Shown: positions 43,889 through 52,717, counted from the stretch's first letter. The stretch: DNA of 64,000 nt from Paenibacillus montaniterrae (GCF_018403185.1 NZ_BOSE01000010.1:164883-228882), one strand, 5' to 3'. The notes: generated by a model from the sequence alone, not told the origin. Program-made: numbers and translations.

Positions 43889-44009
43889 CGATGTGACCTC
43901 CATACAGCAAATTTACTTTATCTTAACAGGATAATGCGGCTGAGGTAAAACAATTTTAGACATGTTTACAAAAACTCAAACCCGGGAAAATGCTCTATTA
44001 ACATATCGC

Positions 44010-44037
44010 TTGTATCCTAGTTGTGTACAAATGATAT
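44010..44037 (+). promoter_or_regulatory. Promoter with putative GntR operator, phosphonate-type transporter operon
   Basis: TTGTAT (44010-44015), a 16-bp spacer and TGATAT (44032-44037). TTGTGTACAA (44021-44030), a near-perfect palindrome in the spacer, resembles operators of FadR-type GntR proteins (TTGTnnACAA). Confidence 0.5.
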
Positions 44038-44064
44038 TCCAATTTGGGAGGGGCTACGAAAATT

Positions 44065-44973
44065 ATGCTTAAAAAGCAGTGGTTGCTAGTATTAACAGGA
44101 TTAATGATGCTTATCGTTGGCTGCAGTGCCGAGAAAAATGAAGAGGTTAATGAAAAGGGATGGCCGACGACGATCTATTTTGGAAGCTTGCCAATGGAGG
44201 ATGGAGAGATGGGCCGCGGCGGTAATCAATTTACCGAGGATTTAAGCAAACATCTTGGCATAAATGTTGAACTGTTCGAAGGTGAAGATTACAACACGAT
44301 GATTGAGGCGATGCGTTCAGGTAAAATCGACTTAACGACTTACGGACCTTTCGGATATATTATTGCAGTTGAAAGAAGCGGCGCCAAGCTAATGGCTTCC
44401 TTGGGCAATGACTCAGCTCCCAGTACCGGCAGCGCATTTATTGTACCAAGCGATTCAGAGGCAGAATCGATTCAAGATTTGAAGGGCAAAACGTTCTTGT
44501 TTGCAGATCCGGCTTCAACGTCGGGCCATCTTTTCCCGCGCGCCAAGCTGATGAAGGAGCTGGGCATAACCTCTGAGGAAGTGTTGACGTATTTTAGCAA
44601 CGTATCGTTTTCAGGTGGACATGACAAGTCGATTCTGGCAATTGCCAATGGCGATGCAGATGGAGCAGCAGTTTGCGGTACATGTATAGATATGATTGCG
44701 GGAGCTGGTCTTGTTGATGCCAGCAAGGTAAAGGTTATTGGCTACTCTGATCCGATTCCAGGCGGTGGAGCGCTAGCCTATCGTGAAAGTTTGCCAGAGG
44801 ATCTTGTTGCGGCGATTAAGGAATTCGCGTTGTCCTACAATGAGGTTAATCCGGACTATTTTACAAGCTTGGGTGCAACAGGCTTCTATGAGGCTGCAGA
44901 TTCGGATTTTGACGGAGTTCGCGAGGTTGCCGAGCTGCTGGATATGTCTCCAGAGGAAATGCTGAGCCAATAA
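44065..44973 (+). CDS. Phosphonate/phosphate-ester ABC transporter binding lipoprotein (PhnD family)
   Basis: 302 residues; ATG 44065 is chosen for GGGAGGGG eleven bases upstream. Lipobox IVGC, then the PhnD-type fold: IYFGSLPMEDGE, YNTMIEAMRSGKIDLTTYGPF, FADPASTSGHLFPRAKL. Conserved Tyr/Ser/Thr residues in these blocks form the phosphonate pocket in family members. First gene of an operon with PhnC and two PhnE-type permeases. No C-P lyase or phosphonatase gene is present, so the ligand could be a phosphate ester, phosphite or a phosphonate handled elsewhere. Confidence 0.88.
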   Translation: MLKKQWLLVLTGLMMLIVGCSAEKNEEVNEKGWPTTIYFGSLPMEDGEMGRGGNQFTEDLSKHLGINVELFEGEDYNTMIEAMRSGKIDLTTYGPFGYIIAVERSGAKLMASLGNDSAPSTGSAFIVPSDSEAESIQDLKGKTFLFADPASTSGHLFPRAKLMKELGITSEEVLTYFSNVSFSGGHDKSILAIANGDADGAAVCGTCIDMIAGAGLVDASKVKVIGYSDPIPGGGALAYRESLPEDLVAAIKEFALSYNEVNPDYFTSLGATGFYEAADSDFDGVREVAELLDMSPEEMLSQ

Positions 44974-45017
44974 TCGGACATCTGGCAAGCAAACGGAATA
45001 GAAGGGAGAAAAATGCG

Positions 45018-45797
45018 ATGACATTGCTGCAAGTGGAACAGCTGAAAAAGGTATATCCAGACGGGACAGTTGGTTTGAAGGGCATCAGCTTTGAACTGGA
45101 GGCGGGAGAATTTGTTGCGGTGATTGGGCCAAGCGGAGCCGGCAAAAGCACGCTGCTGCGCTGCCTGAACCGCATGGTAGAGTCTTCATCAGGGACGATT
45201 ACATTGCAGGGGAATACTATTACGAAGGTAAAGGCCAAGCAGCTGAGAGCCGTACGCAGAAAAATGGGAATGATCTTTCAGGGCTATAATTTAGTCGCGC
45301 GTTCTACGGTGCTGACTAATGTGCTGCATGGGCGATTAGGCTATATGAACAGCTTGAAAGGAGCGCTAGGCTTGTTTAACAAGCAGGATACCGAGCTGGC
45401 GAAAGCGCTGCTTAACAAGGTTGGCTTGTCGGAGCAAATGTACAAGCGTGCCGATGAGCTAAGCGGCGGGCAGCAGCAGCGTGTAGGCATTGCGCGTGCC
45501 CTCGCTCAGCGTCCTGCGCTTATATTGGCGGATGAGCCAATTGCCTCGCTGGACCCTGCCGCCTCGCAAACGGTAATGCAGACGCTCTATGAAGCATGTA
45601 AAGCGGATGGGATAGCCTGTTTGTGCAATTTGCATCAGGTCGAGGTAGCGAAAAAGTTTGCAACGCGCATTATTGGCATTCGTGCCGGGGAAAAGGTGTT
45701 CGATGGTGCGCCTGAGCAATTGACCGACGAAATGATCTCGTATATTTACGAAGGTGCAAAGCATGAGGAAGCAGTAGGCCGAAAGGAGACGGCTTAA
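45018..45797 (+). CDS. phnC: Phosphonate-type ABC transporter ATPase (PhnC)
   Basis: 259 residues. Walker A GPSGAGKST, Q-loop MIFQGYNLV, signature ELSGGQQQRVGIARAL, Walker B LILADEPIASLD and the H-switch NLHQVE. The pattern FQGYNLVARSTVLTNVLHGRLGY is specific to PhnC among ABC ATPases. GAAGGGAGA precedes the ATG; the stop overlaps the next start (TAATG). Confidence 0.93.
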   Translation: MTLLQVEQLKKVYPDGTVGLKGISFELEAGEFVAVIGPSGAGKSTLLRCLNRMVESSSGTITLQGNTITKVKAKQLRAVRRKMGMIFQGYNLVARSTVLTNVLHGRLGYMNSLKGALGLFNKQDTELAKALLNKVGLSEQMYKRADELSGGQQQRVGIARALAQRPALILADEPIASLDPAASQTVMQTLYEACKADGIACLCNLHQVEVAKKFATRIIGIRAGEKVFDGAPEQLTDEMISYIYEGAKHEEAVGRKETA

Positions 45798-46591
45798 TGA
45801 ATATCGAGCAGCAGTATATGCAAAAGGTGCGCAAGCAGCGAATCCAATGGTTTGTATTTATTGTTGTGCTGCTGGCGTTGACGGTATGGGCAGCAATCGG
45901 CACCAATTTCAATTTGTTTGTGCTCTTTTCCGGACTGTCGGAAGGCTTCAGCTTCTTATTTCATGATTTGCTGCCGCCAAGCCCGGCCACTTTGCCAAGC
46001 TTGCTTGACGCTGCCCTGGATACGATCTGCATGAGCTTTGTCGCGATGATTTTGGGCAGCATCATCGCGGCAGTTATTGCGATGTTTACAGCAGTAACGA
46101 CGACACCATTTCCGCGGCTTCGCTACTTTTTTCGCGCTGCGACCGCCTTGCTAAGAAATATTCCTGTACTTATATGGGCGCTTATTCTTGTTTCCGGCTT
46201 TGGGCTTGGCAATCTTGTCGGTACGCTGTCGCTGCTTATTGTATCGATCGGAATGCTCGTCAGATGCTTTGCCGAGGCGCTGGAGGAAATTGATCGCGGC
46301 CAGCTTGAAGCGTTAAAGGCGACAGGCGCTTCTCATTTGCAAATGATTACGAGTGCCGTGTTGCCGCAATTTATGCCAAGCTTTATCGGCTGGTCGTTAT
46401 TTAATCTGGAAATCAACATTCGCGCCTCGACGATCGTTGGCATGGTTGGCGGCGGAGGCCTGGGATTTATGATACAGTCAGGCATCAAGCTGTTTCAATA
46501 CAAGCAGGTAAGTATGGCGATTATCCTTGTTATCGTAATCGTGCTTGCTACAGAATGGCTAACAGGTCGCGTAAGAGAGAGGTTGATCTAA
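45797..46591 (+). CDS. phnE: Phosphonate-type ABC transporter permease 1 (PhnE)
   Basis: 264 residues with six helices. LLRNIPVLIWALILV and the EAA-like loop EALKATGASHLQMITSAVLPQ are PhnE hallmarks; the end FNLEINIRASTIVGMVGGGGLG is the conserved terminal region. Translationally coupled to the ATPase gene and directly followed by a second permease. Confidence 0.92.
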   Translation: MNIEQQYMQKVRKQRIQWFVFIVVLLALTVWAAIGTNFNLFVLFSGLSEGFSFLFHDLLPPSPATLPSLLDAALDTICMSFVAMILGSIIAAVIAMFTAVTTTPFPRLRYFFRAATALLRNIPVLIWALILVSGFGLGNLVGTLSLLIVSIGMLVRCFAEALEEIDRGQLEALKATGASHLQMITSAVLPQFMPSFIGWSLFNLEINIRASTIVGMVGGGGLGFMIQSGIKLFQYKQVSMAIILVIVIVLATEWLTGRVRERLI

Positions 46592-47350
46592 ATGGGGAAA
46601 TTAAAGCTTTATTTCTCTGCTTGTCTAGTCGTATTTGTACTATGCCTGCTGCAATTGCAGTTTGACTACAGCAAGCTATGGTCAGGGCTGTTCAAGCTGG
46701 GCAATACCATTTCGCTAATGCTGCCGCCCGATGCTTCACAGTGGCAGTATGTATTGTCGGCTGCGATTGAATCGGTGCAGGTTGCGATAATTGGTACTGT
46801 GCTGGCAATCGTATGCTCCTTTTTTCTATCATTTTTGGCGGCAAGCAATATTACGCCTCATCCAGCGTTAAGCTGGGCGATTCGCGGCATCTGTTCCTTG
46901 CTGCGCTCGATTCCGACATTAATCTGGGTGCTGATCTTTATTGTCGCGGTAGGACTGGGGCCGCTGCCAGGCGTTCTGGCGATAATGATTGGTGCGATTG
47001 GCAGTCTGATTAAAGTATTCGCTCAAAGCATTGAAGAAGTGGATGAGGGAGTAATCGAAGCGCTGCGTGCGACAGGCTCCAGCTGGCTGGGCATCGTTAT
47101 ACAAGGTGTGCTGCCATGCGCGCTAACTGCCTTGTTGGCTTGGTGCGTAATGCGCTTTGAAGGCGACTTGGCGGAATCAACGATTTTAGGTACAGTTGGT
47201 GCTGGAGGGATCGGCTACGAGCTGTCGCATGCGATGCGTGGCTACCGCTATGATCAGGCATTATTTGTAGGTATTGTTATATTTGTAATGGTGTTCAGTG
47301 TAGAGCTGGTTGCCAACCGTTTAAAATTAAAAATGGCTAAACGATTATAA
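46592..47350 (+). CDS. phnE: Phosphonate-type ABC transporter permease 2 (PhnE)
   Basis: 252 residues, six helices. LLRSIPTLIWVLIFIVAVGLGPLPG, EALRATGSSWLGIVIQGVLP and RFEGDLAESTILGTVGAGGIG mark it as PhnE. The start immediately follows the preceding stop. Two different PhnE proteins in one operon is a known arrangement and implies a heterodimeric channel. Confidence 0.92.
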   Translation: MGKLKLYFSACLVVFVLCLLQLQFDYSKLWSGLFKLGNTISLMLPPDASQWQYVLSAAIESVQVAIIGTVLAIVCSFFLSFLAASNITPHPALSWAIRGICSLLRSIPTLIWVLIFIVAVGLGPLPGVLAIMIGAIGSLIKVFAQSIEEVDEGVIEALRATGSSWLGIVIQGVLPCALTALLAWCVMRFEGDLAESTILGTVGAGGIGYELSHAMRGYRYDQALFVGIVIFVMVFSVELVANRLKLKMAKRL

Positions 47351-47370
47351 GTTGAGAGGATAGATAGAGA

Positions 47371-48174
47371 ATGCAACCACAATCGAATACAGACGCTATG
47401 CAAGCTCATGCTGAGCACATAACGCCAGCAGCAGAGAGAGTAGTTGCTCTGCAAGGGGTATCGAACTTTCGCGATATGGGCGGCTATGAAACCGAAGATC
47501 AGCGTACAGTGAAATGGGGGAAGCTGTTTCGTTCGGCCGATTTAAGCAGAGCAACAGCTGAAGATATTGAAAAAATTGCTTCGCTGCAGCTTGCCTGGAT
47601 TTGTGATTTGCGCACGCTTGGAGAGCGCACAAGCAATGTGACGCCAGTATTTGCAGCGGAGGTGAATGAGCATCTCTCCTTTCTGGACTCTGCCGATCCT
47701 AATGCCATGCTGAAATCACAGCAGGCTTTAAGCGAGGAGCTGCTGGTCGAGCTGAATCGACAAATGGCGCATCGTATTGAGGTGATTAGAAGCTTTGTGA
47801 AGCGCTGGCTGTCGCTTGAAGGCAAACCGTTTTTGTTTCATTGTATGGCTGGCAAGGACCGCACAGGCTTTATCGGCGCATTTATTTTGCGAGCGCTGGG
47901 CGTGCCGCTTGAGCAAATCAAGCAGGACTATGCGTTGACCAATGTATATTTGAATACGAAAGGGCTGCTGCAAGCCAACGACAGCCAGCTTGAGATGATG
48001 AAGCAAATGTCGCCTGCCATCATTCAGGCATTAATGGAAGCGAGAGAAGCTTATATCGCAGCGGCAATGGATGAAATCGACCAGCGCTTCGGCGGCTTTG
48101 AGCTTTACTGGCAGCAGACGTTGGGCTTCACAGAGGTTGAGCTGCAGCAGCTGCGCACTTGGTATGTGGAATAG
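47371..48174 (+). CDS. Tyrosine/lipid-phosphatase family protein (MptpB/LipA-like)
   Basis: 267 residues, no signal peptide. Opening block LQGVSNFRDMGGYET and the P-loop HCMAGKDRTG (CX5R with the GKD signature) place it with the MptpB/LipA-type phosphatases, which act on phosphotyrosine and phosphoinositides. Twenty bases after the second PhnE gene with GAGAGG as RBS, so the last gene of the transporter operon. The pairing suggests that the imported molecule, or a product, is a phosphate monoester that this enzyme hydrolyses in the cytoplasm; this is inference. Confidence 0.85.
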   Translation: MQPQSNTDAMQAHAEHITPAAERVVALQGVSNFRDMGGYETEDQRTVKWGKLFRSADLSRATAEDIEKIASLQLAWICDLRTLGERTSNVTPVFAAEVNEHLSFLDSADPNAMLKSQQALSEELLVELNRQMAHRIEVIRSFVKRWLSLEGKPFLFHCMAGKDRTGFIGAFILRALGVPLEQIKQDYALTNVYLNTKGLLQANDSQLEMMKQMSPAIIQALMEAREAYIAAAMDEIDQRFGGFELYWQQTLGFTEVELQQLRTWYVE

Positions 48175-48212
48175 CTTGCAAGAGCTTCAAAAACTAGATA
48201 GTGAATGAACCA

Positions 48213-48266
48213 GGCTGTTCAAGCTGTTGGCTGCCGCCAGCTGACTTGGACAGCCTTAATATTTGT
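48213..48266 (+). terminator. Weak intrinsic terminator after the phosphatase gene
   Basis: GGCTGTTCAAG (48213-48223) pairs with the GACTTGGACAGCC side (to 48255) with an inner TTGGC/GCCAG stem. The following TTAATATTTGTT is a poor T-tract. The remaining bases to 48384 hold a TATAAT at 48354-48359 without a matching -35. Confidence 0.6.
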
Positions 48267-48384
48267 TGATCGGCACAATGCCAACTTCTGCAAGCTGCAA
48301 TAAATAGAAGCAGGAACATTGAAATTGCTATGGTTCCTGTATATAGTTATACATATAATTGAGTAAGGATATGGAGATTCCGGT

Positions 48385-48828
48385 ATGAATCACAAGCAGC
48401 ATGTATGGATCGAATTTGACAGCACGCAGGACAACGAGAAGGTTTCACAGCAAATGGCAGGGGAATGGTATATAAAAGGGAAAGCCTTTTACATAACGTA
48501 TGAGGAGCAGACTGAAGCGGGGACGATCAGGCATCTGCTGCGCTATGAGCCATCGGAGCTGAAGGTGATGCGCAAGGGAGCGCTGGAGTCGGAGCAAATT
48601 TACCGTATGCACGAGCGGCGGCAAGGCTATTACGACAATCGCATTGTAAAGCTGGAGCTGCAGGCTTATACGCATCAGCTTGCTATTCGCGATCAATATG
48701 ATCAAGTCGTGCTGGGCTTGCCGAGCAAGCTGCCGTTTTCGCTCATTTGGGAATATGACTTGTTTGTTGGCGAGCAGGCGACAGGAAGGTTCAAACTTCG
48801 TTTATTATTAAAGGAGGCAACAAAGTAA
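48385..48828 (+). CDS. ywiB: DUF1934 protein (YwiB)
   Basis: 147 residues, a small lipocalin-like beta-barrel family of unknown function. Recognised by position directly before argS, as in B. subtilis, and by the pattern WYIKGKAFYITYEEQ...TIRHLLRY...KLPFSLIWEYDLFVG. It overlaps the argS start codon by one base (TAATG), so translation of the two is coupled. Confidence 0.85.
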   Translation: MNHKQHVWIEFDSTQDNEKVSQQMAGEWYIKGKAFYITYEEQTEAGTIRHLLRYEPSELKVMRKGALESEQIYRMHERRQGYYDNRIVKLELQAYTHQLAIRDQYDQVVLGLPSKLPFSLIWEYDLFVGEQATGRFKLRLLLKEATK

Positions 48829-50549
48829 TGACAAGCTATGTGTTGGAGCGTACCTATACGGCGCTGAAGGATGCAATTGCAAGTGCTGTGTTGAAGGCGG
48901 GACTTGTAGAAGAGGGACAGCTGCCTTCGATTGTGCTTGAAGTGCCGAAGGACAAAGCTCATGGTGATCTGGCTACCAATGCTGCGATGCAGCTGACAAA
49001 GATCGCCAAAAAAAATCCTCGTCTAATTGCCGAGGCGATTATTGAGAATCTCGATCTGGAAGCAGCGTCGGTTCAAAGTGCGGAAATTGCCGGGCCAGGC
49101 TTTATTAACTTCCGTATGGACAATCGCTATTTATATGGGGTCATTGACGAGGTGCTAAGCAGCAATGATCGCTATGGGCGAGTCGAGGATGGCAAGGGCA
49201 AGCGCGTTGAGGTTGAGTTCGTCAGCGCTAATCCGACCGGCAACCTGCATTTGGGGCATGCACGTGGTGCAGCAGTTGGCGATGCCTTGTGCAATGTGCT
49301 CGATTTTGCCGGCTATGAGGTAACACGCGAATATTATATTAATGATGCAGGCAAGCAGATTGAAAACCTTGCGCTATCAATCGAAGCACGCTATTTGCAG
49401 GAGCTGGGCCAGGATGCGGCGATGCCTGAGGATGGCTACTATGGAGACGACATTATAGGCTTTGCTAAAGCGCTAGTAGCAGAAAAAGGCGACTCGCTGC
49501 TGCAGCTTGAGGATAAGGAAAAGTTCGCTTTTTATCGCAGCTATGGGCTGGAGCGCGAGCTGGATAAAATTAAGCGTGATCTTGAGCGTTTCCGTGTCGG
49601 CTTTAATATTTGGTACAGCGAAACTTCGTTGTATGAGGACGGCAAGGTTACAGCGGCGCTGGAGAAGCTGAAGGCTTCGGGGCATGTATATGAGGAGGAA
49701 GGCGCGACATGGCTGAACACGACGCAATTTGGCGATGATAAAAACCGCGTGCTTATTAAAAACGACGGCTCCTATACGTATTTGACGCCTGATATCGCTT
49801 ATCATCTGGACAAGTACAGCCGCGGCTATGACCGCATGATCAATATTTGGGGAGCCGATCATCACGGCTATATCCCGCGTATGAAGGCAGCTATGGAGGC
49901 GCTCGGCAACGATCCTGAGAAGCTTACTGTGCTCATTGCGCAAATGGTCAGCCTGTTCCAAAACGGCGAGAAAGTAAAGATGTCCAAGCGTACCGGTAAG
50001 GCAGTAACGATGCAGGACTTGATGGACGAGGTAGGCGTAGACGCAATTCGCTACAACTTCACCTCGCGCAGCATGGACTCGCATCTTGATTTTGACATGG
50101 ATTTGGCTGTTGCCACCTCGAACGAAAATCCGGTGTTTTACGTTCAATATGCACATGCGCGTATTTGCAGCGTGCTGCGTCAAGCACAGGAGCAAGGAAT
50201 TGCAATTCCTAGCCCGGCAAATGTGAAGCTGGACGTCCTTGCTGTTGAACAGGAGTATGATTTGCTGCGCAAGCTGGGACAATTCCCGCAGGAAATTAGC
50301 GAAGCGGCGGCTAATTTTGCTCCGCATCGCATTGTGCGCTACGTATATGAGCTGGCGGCTGAATTCCACAGCTACTATCGCGCTGAAAAGGTTTTAACTG
50401 ACAATAAAGAGCTGACCGATGCTCGTGTGCTGCTTTTGCTAGCTGTTAAAACGACGCTTGTTAATGCGTTAACGCTAATTGGCGTATCAGCGCCAGAGCA
50501 AATGCACAAGCAGCCGGATGCGACAGAAGACGGAGCAGAGCAGCAGTAA
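48828..50549 (+). CDS. argS: Arginyl-tRNA synthetase
   Basis: Charges tRNA-Arg. 573 residues, class I. HLGHARGAAVGD is the HIGH motif with the ANPTGNLHLGHARG context typical of ArgRS, KMSKRTGKAV the KMSKS counterpart, and the C-terminal DALR anticodon-binding domain contains HRIVRYVYELAAEFHSYY. AAAGGAGG lies within the end of ywiB. No T-box leader was found upstream of ywiB. A terminator follows directly. Confidence 0.97.
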   Translation: MTSYVLERTYTALKDAIASAVLKAGLVEEGQLPSIVLEVPKDKAHGDLATNAAMQLTKIAKKNPRLIAEAIIENLDLEAASVQSAEIAGPGFINFRMDNRYLYGVIDEVLSSNDRYGRVEDGKGKRVEVEFVSANPTGNLHLGHARGAAVGDALCNVLDFAGYEVTREYYINDAGKQIENLALSIEARYLQELGQDAAMPEDGYYGDDIIGFAKALVAEKGDSLLQLEDKEKFAFYRSYGLERELDKIKRDLERFRVGFNIWYSETSLYEDGKVTAALEKLKASGHVYEEEGATWLNTTQFGDDKNRVLIKNDGSYTYLTPDIAYHLDKYSRGYDRMINIWGADHHGYIPRMKAAMEALGNDPEKLTVLIAQMVSLFQNGEKVKMSKRTGKAVTMQDLMDEVGVDAIRYNFTSRSMDSHLDFDMDLAVATSNENPVFYVQYAHARICSVLRQAQEQGIAIPSPANVKLDVLAVEQEYDLLRKLGQFPQEISEAAANFAPHRIVRYVYELAAEFHSYYRAEKVLTDNKELTDARVLLLLAVKTTLVNALTLIGVSAPEQMHKQPDATEDGAEQQ

Positions 50550-50573
50550 TATGGTTGAAGCATCTGTAGCAGC

Positions 50574-50604
50574 AAAGGCTATCGTCCGCGGACGATAGCC
50601 TTTT
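50574..50604. terminator. Terminator between argS and the convergent protease gene
   Basis: AAAGGCTATCGTCC (50574-50587) and GGACGATAGCCTTTT (50590-50604) form a nearly perfect stem with a two-base loop. U-rich on the plus strand, short on the minus strand. Confidence 0.85.
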
Positions 50605-50618
50605 AGTTGTTAATCAGC

Positions 50619-51527
50619 TTAACCATACAGCTCTTTAGCAGCATACAGCATCTTCATTACATCCAGCTCGCCTGCCTTGCGAGCTTTAGCGTACTTTAAC
50701 GGCTGCATAGAACGCCTTAGAACGGCTTTAATTTCGCTAGGACGCAGCGAAGGGTAGAGCTCGAGCAATAAGGCTATCGCGCCGCTTACATGCGAGGTAG
50801 CCATGCTGGTGCCGTTCATTTCATTATAGCTGTTGTTGAGCCATGCTGACACGATTCGGTCTCCTGGTGCATAGATGTCAATATATATACCTCGATTGCT
50901 GAAGGGGGCAATTTTTCGAAATGAATTGGTGGCGCCGACGGCTACGGTGTTGGTGTAGCGGGCAGGATAGTCAATCGCTTTTCGCTTGCTGTCATTGCCT
51001 GAAGAAGCGATCACGATCACGCCTTTTTGGTAGGCGCGATTAACGGCGCTAAGCATCGATTTGCTTTTTGTTCGCATGCCAAAGCTCATATTAATGACAT
51101 TAACTTTGTTGCGGACGCACCAATCAATTGCATGCGCGATGTCGGATACATAGGCGCTTCCCTGCTGATCGAAAGCTTTGACCGGCACGATCATTGCGTG
51201 TGGAGCAACTCCAATCATGCCGTGATTTGGATTAGAGGCTGCAATCGTCCCTGAAATATGTGTGCCATGTCCGTTGTCGTCGATCGGCGGGCGATTGCGC
51301 TCTACGAAATTAATGCCAGGCAAAATAGATCCATTTAATGCAGGGTGATGAAAATCGATGCCTGTATCAATGACACCGATTTTAACATTGCGCCCAGTCG
51401 TATACTGCCATGCCTGCGGAGCGTTTATTTTTTCAACTCCCCAGGGAATGCCATTATGAACTAATTTACTATTGATTGCGGAGGTTTGAAGCTGAATCTT
51501 CGATTCATCTTGCATATCTGTTCTCAT
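50619..51527 (-). CDS. Subtilisin-like serine protease (S8), probably intracellular
   Basis: 302 residues from ATG 51527, which follows GAGGAGG at twelve bases; a TTG at 51611 would add 28 residues without RBS. Catalytic triad: Asp in IGVIDTGID, His in NGHGTHISG, Ser in NGTSMATSHVSG. No signal peptide, and the short acidic N-terminal extension before NGIPWGVEKI resembles the propeptide of the IspA group, so the enzyme likely acts inside the cell. IspA-type proteases degrade proteins in stationary phase and sporulation. Convergent with argS. Confidence 0.87.
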   Translation of the reverse strand: MRTDMQDESKIQLQTSAINSKLVHNGIPWGVEKINAPQAWQYTTGRNVKIGVIDTGIDFHHPALNGSILPGINFVERNRPPIDDNGHGTHISGTIAASNPNHGMIGVAPHAMIVPVKAFDQQGSAYVSDIAHAIDWCVRNKVNVINMSFGMRTKSKSMLSAVNRAYQKGVIVIASSGNDSKRKAIDYPARYTNTVAVGATNSFRKIAPFSNRGIYIDIYAPGDRIVSAWLNNSYNEMNGTSMATSHVSGAIALLLELYPSLRPSEIKAVLRRSMQPLKYAKARKAGELDVMKMLYAAKELYG

Positions 51528-51659
51528 GGCATAGTAATCCTCCTCAGTACAATGTTCACTTATTGTATGAGGGGCAGGCAAAGCGTGTATATGCAGCTGC
51601 CTTTTTTGCAAAGATTAGGCAGATAGCCGTGTCATTTTATTGATCGTTTCATAACATAA

Positions 51660-51753
51660 AGGAAGAGCAGCAAGCTCCTATACTTTGCCAGATCGGGCCA
51701 GACGCTGGCAAAAGGATACAGTCAAGGCGGCAGGAATTTTCCTGCCGCTTTTG
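51660..51753 (+). ncRNA. Candidate small RNA or orphan terminator
   Basis: In the 370-base gap before rpoE lie two hairpins on the plus strand: TTTGCCAG/CTGGCAAA (51684-51712) and GCGGCAGG/CCTGCCGC (51727-51748), the latter followed by TTTTG like an intrinsic terminator. No gene ends on this strand just upstream, since both neighbours face away, so a short independent transcript is possible. No clear promoter was found; low confidence. Confidence 0.25.
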
Positions 51754-51900
51754 TGTGATTGCCGGATCTTTCAAAAAAATATTTTCATCTCCATGATACA
51801 ACTTGCATTTTTATAGGAAATAATGTTTACTATAGTTTGACTAATGTTACTACGATGACGATGTTTAACTTATTCAGTTAGCAAGAGAGGATGTGTCAGG

Positions 51901-52458
51901 ATGAGCGGTATCACTTTGAAACTAGATCCGGAGCGAATTCGTGAAATGCCTTTGGTTGATCTGGCTTTTGAGGTATTGAAGTCTGCGAATACTCCATACT
52001 ACTACCGTGATCTCATTATGGAGGTTGCCAAAATTCGCGGTGTTGGCGCAGAAGATCTTAACCAGTTTATAGCGCAAGTCTATACGGAAATTAACATTGA
52101 CGGCCGCTTTGCTTGTGTCGGCAACAATGTATGGGGCTTGAAACGCTGGTATCCAGTAGAGCGTGCTGAGGATCCGGTTGGCAATACAAAGCGTACTCGC
52201 ATCATTAACGATGATGATGATCTCGATGAAGACGATGAGTTGTATGTAGACGAAGAGGAAACATATGACAGCGAAGAAGACGGCTTCGATGGCTACGACG
52301 ATGATGAAGTATTCAGTGATGAAGACGCAGAAGTCGAAGACGATGTGGAAATTGATGAAGAAGAAATTGACGAGGATGAGCTGGAAGAGGAAGATCTTTC
52401 GCTTGAAGAGGTAGAAGAGGAAGAATACGAGGACTTCGAGGAAGAGGAAGAAAAGTAG
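51901..52458 (+). CDS. rpoE: RNA polymerase delta subunit
   Basis: 185 residues. The N-terminal globular domain (about 1-90; MPLVDLAFEVLKSANTPYYY, NNVWGLKRWY) is followed by an extremely acidic Asp/Glu tail (about 105-185), the hallmark of Gram-positive RpoE (delta). It increases polymerase recycling and initiation selectivity. AAGAGAGGATG precedes the ATG. Directly upstream of pyrG, the same order as in B. subtilis. Confidence 0.95.
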   Translation: MSGITLKLDPERIREMPLVDLAFEVLKSANTPYYYRDLIMEVAKIRGVGAEDLNQFIAQVYTEINIDGRFACVGNNVWGLKRWYPVERAEDPVGNTKRTRIINDDDDLDEDDELYVDEEETYDSEEDGFDGYDDDEVFSDEDAEVEDDVEIDEEEIDEDELEEEDLSLEEVEEEEYEDFEEEEEK

Positions 52459-52526
52459 CTTTCCATCCCTGTTGATTGACTTCAGCAATAAAACTTTTCG
52501 ATTGTGTGACTTGTTCGCAGATAGGC

Positions 52527-52566
52527 TTGACACAAGCTATAGGGCAGAGTAAACTATCCTATGGGC
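52527..52566 (+). promoter_or_regulatory. pyrG promoter with GGGC start site
   Basis: TTGACA (52527-52532), a 17-bp spacer and TAAACT (52550-52555). Seven bases later the sequence is GGGC (52563-52566), the start sequence used for CTP-controlled reiterative transcription of B. subtilis pyrG. Confidence 0.75.
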
Positions 52567-52614
52567 TAAAGAAACAGCTTAACATATTATTCGTTCATTT
52601 ATATACCAAATGAG

Positions 52615-52649
52615 AAAAGTGCCCCCGTGCTACGGGTGTCACTTTTTTT
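52615..52649 (+). terminator. pyrG leader attenuator
   Basis: AAAAGTGCCCCCGT pairs with ACGGGTG/TCACTTTT around GCT, followed by TTTTTTT. The 5' arm contains CCCCC, which a G-ladder added to the transcript start could pair with to prevent termination. It lies between the promoter and the pyrG start. Confidence 0.85.
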
Positions 52650-52717
52650 GTTTGGCTTGATTTTTTTGCATTTGGGAAAAGCTAAAACATAATGAAAGCA
52701 TGGAGGGTATTATCACA

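Noticed and set aside
48175..48384. T-box leader for argS
   Set aside because: Neither a T-box sequence (TGGGTGGTACCGCG-like) nor a specifier stem is present upstream of ywiB-argS.
49473..50369. Minus-strand open frame of 298 codons inside argS
   Set aside because: Antisense shadow of ArgRS; no domain or start signal.
51922..52533. Minus-strand open frame of 203 codons over rpoE
   Set aside because: Produced by the acidic GAN/GAY codon runs of rpoE; its Phe/Ile/Val-rich translation is an artefact.
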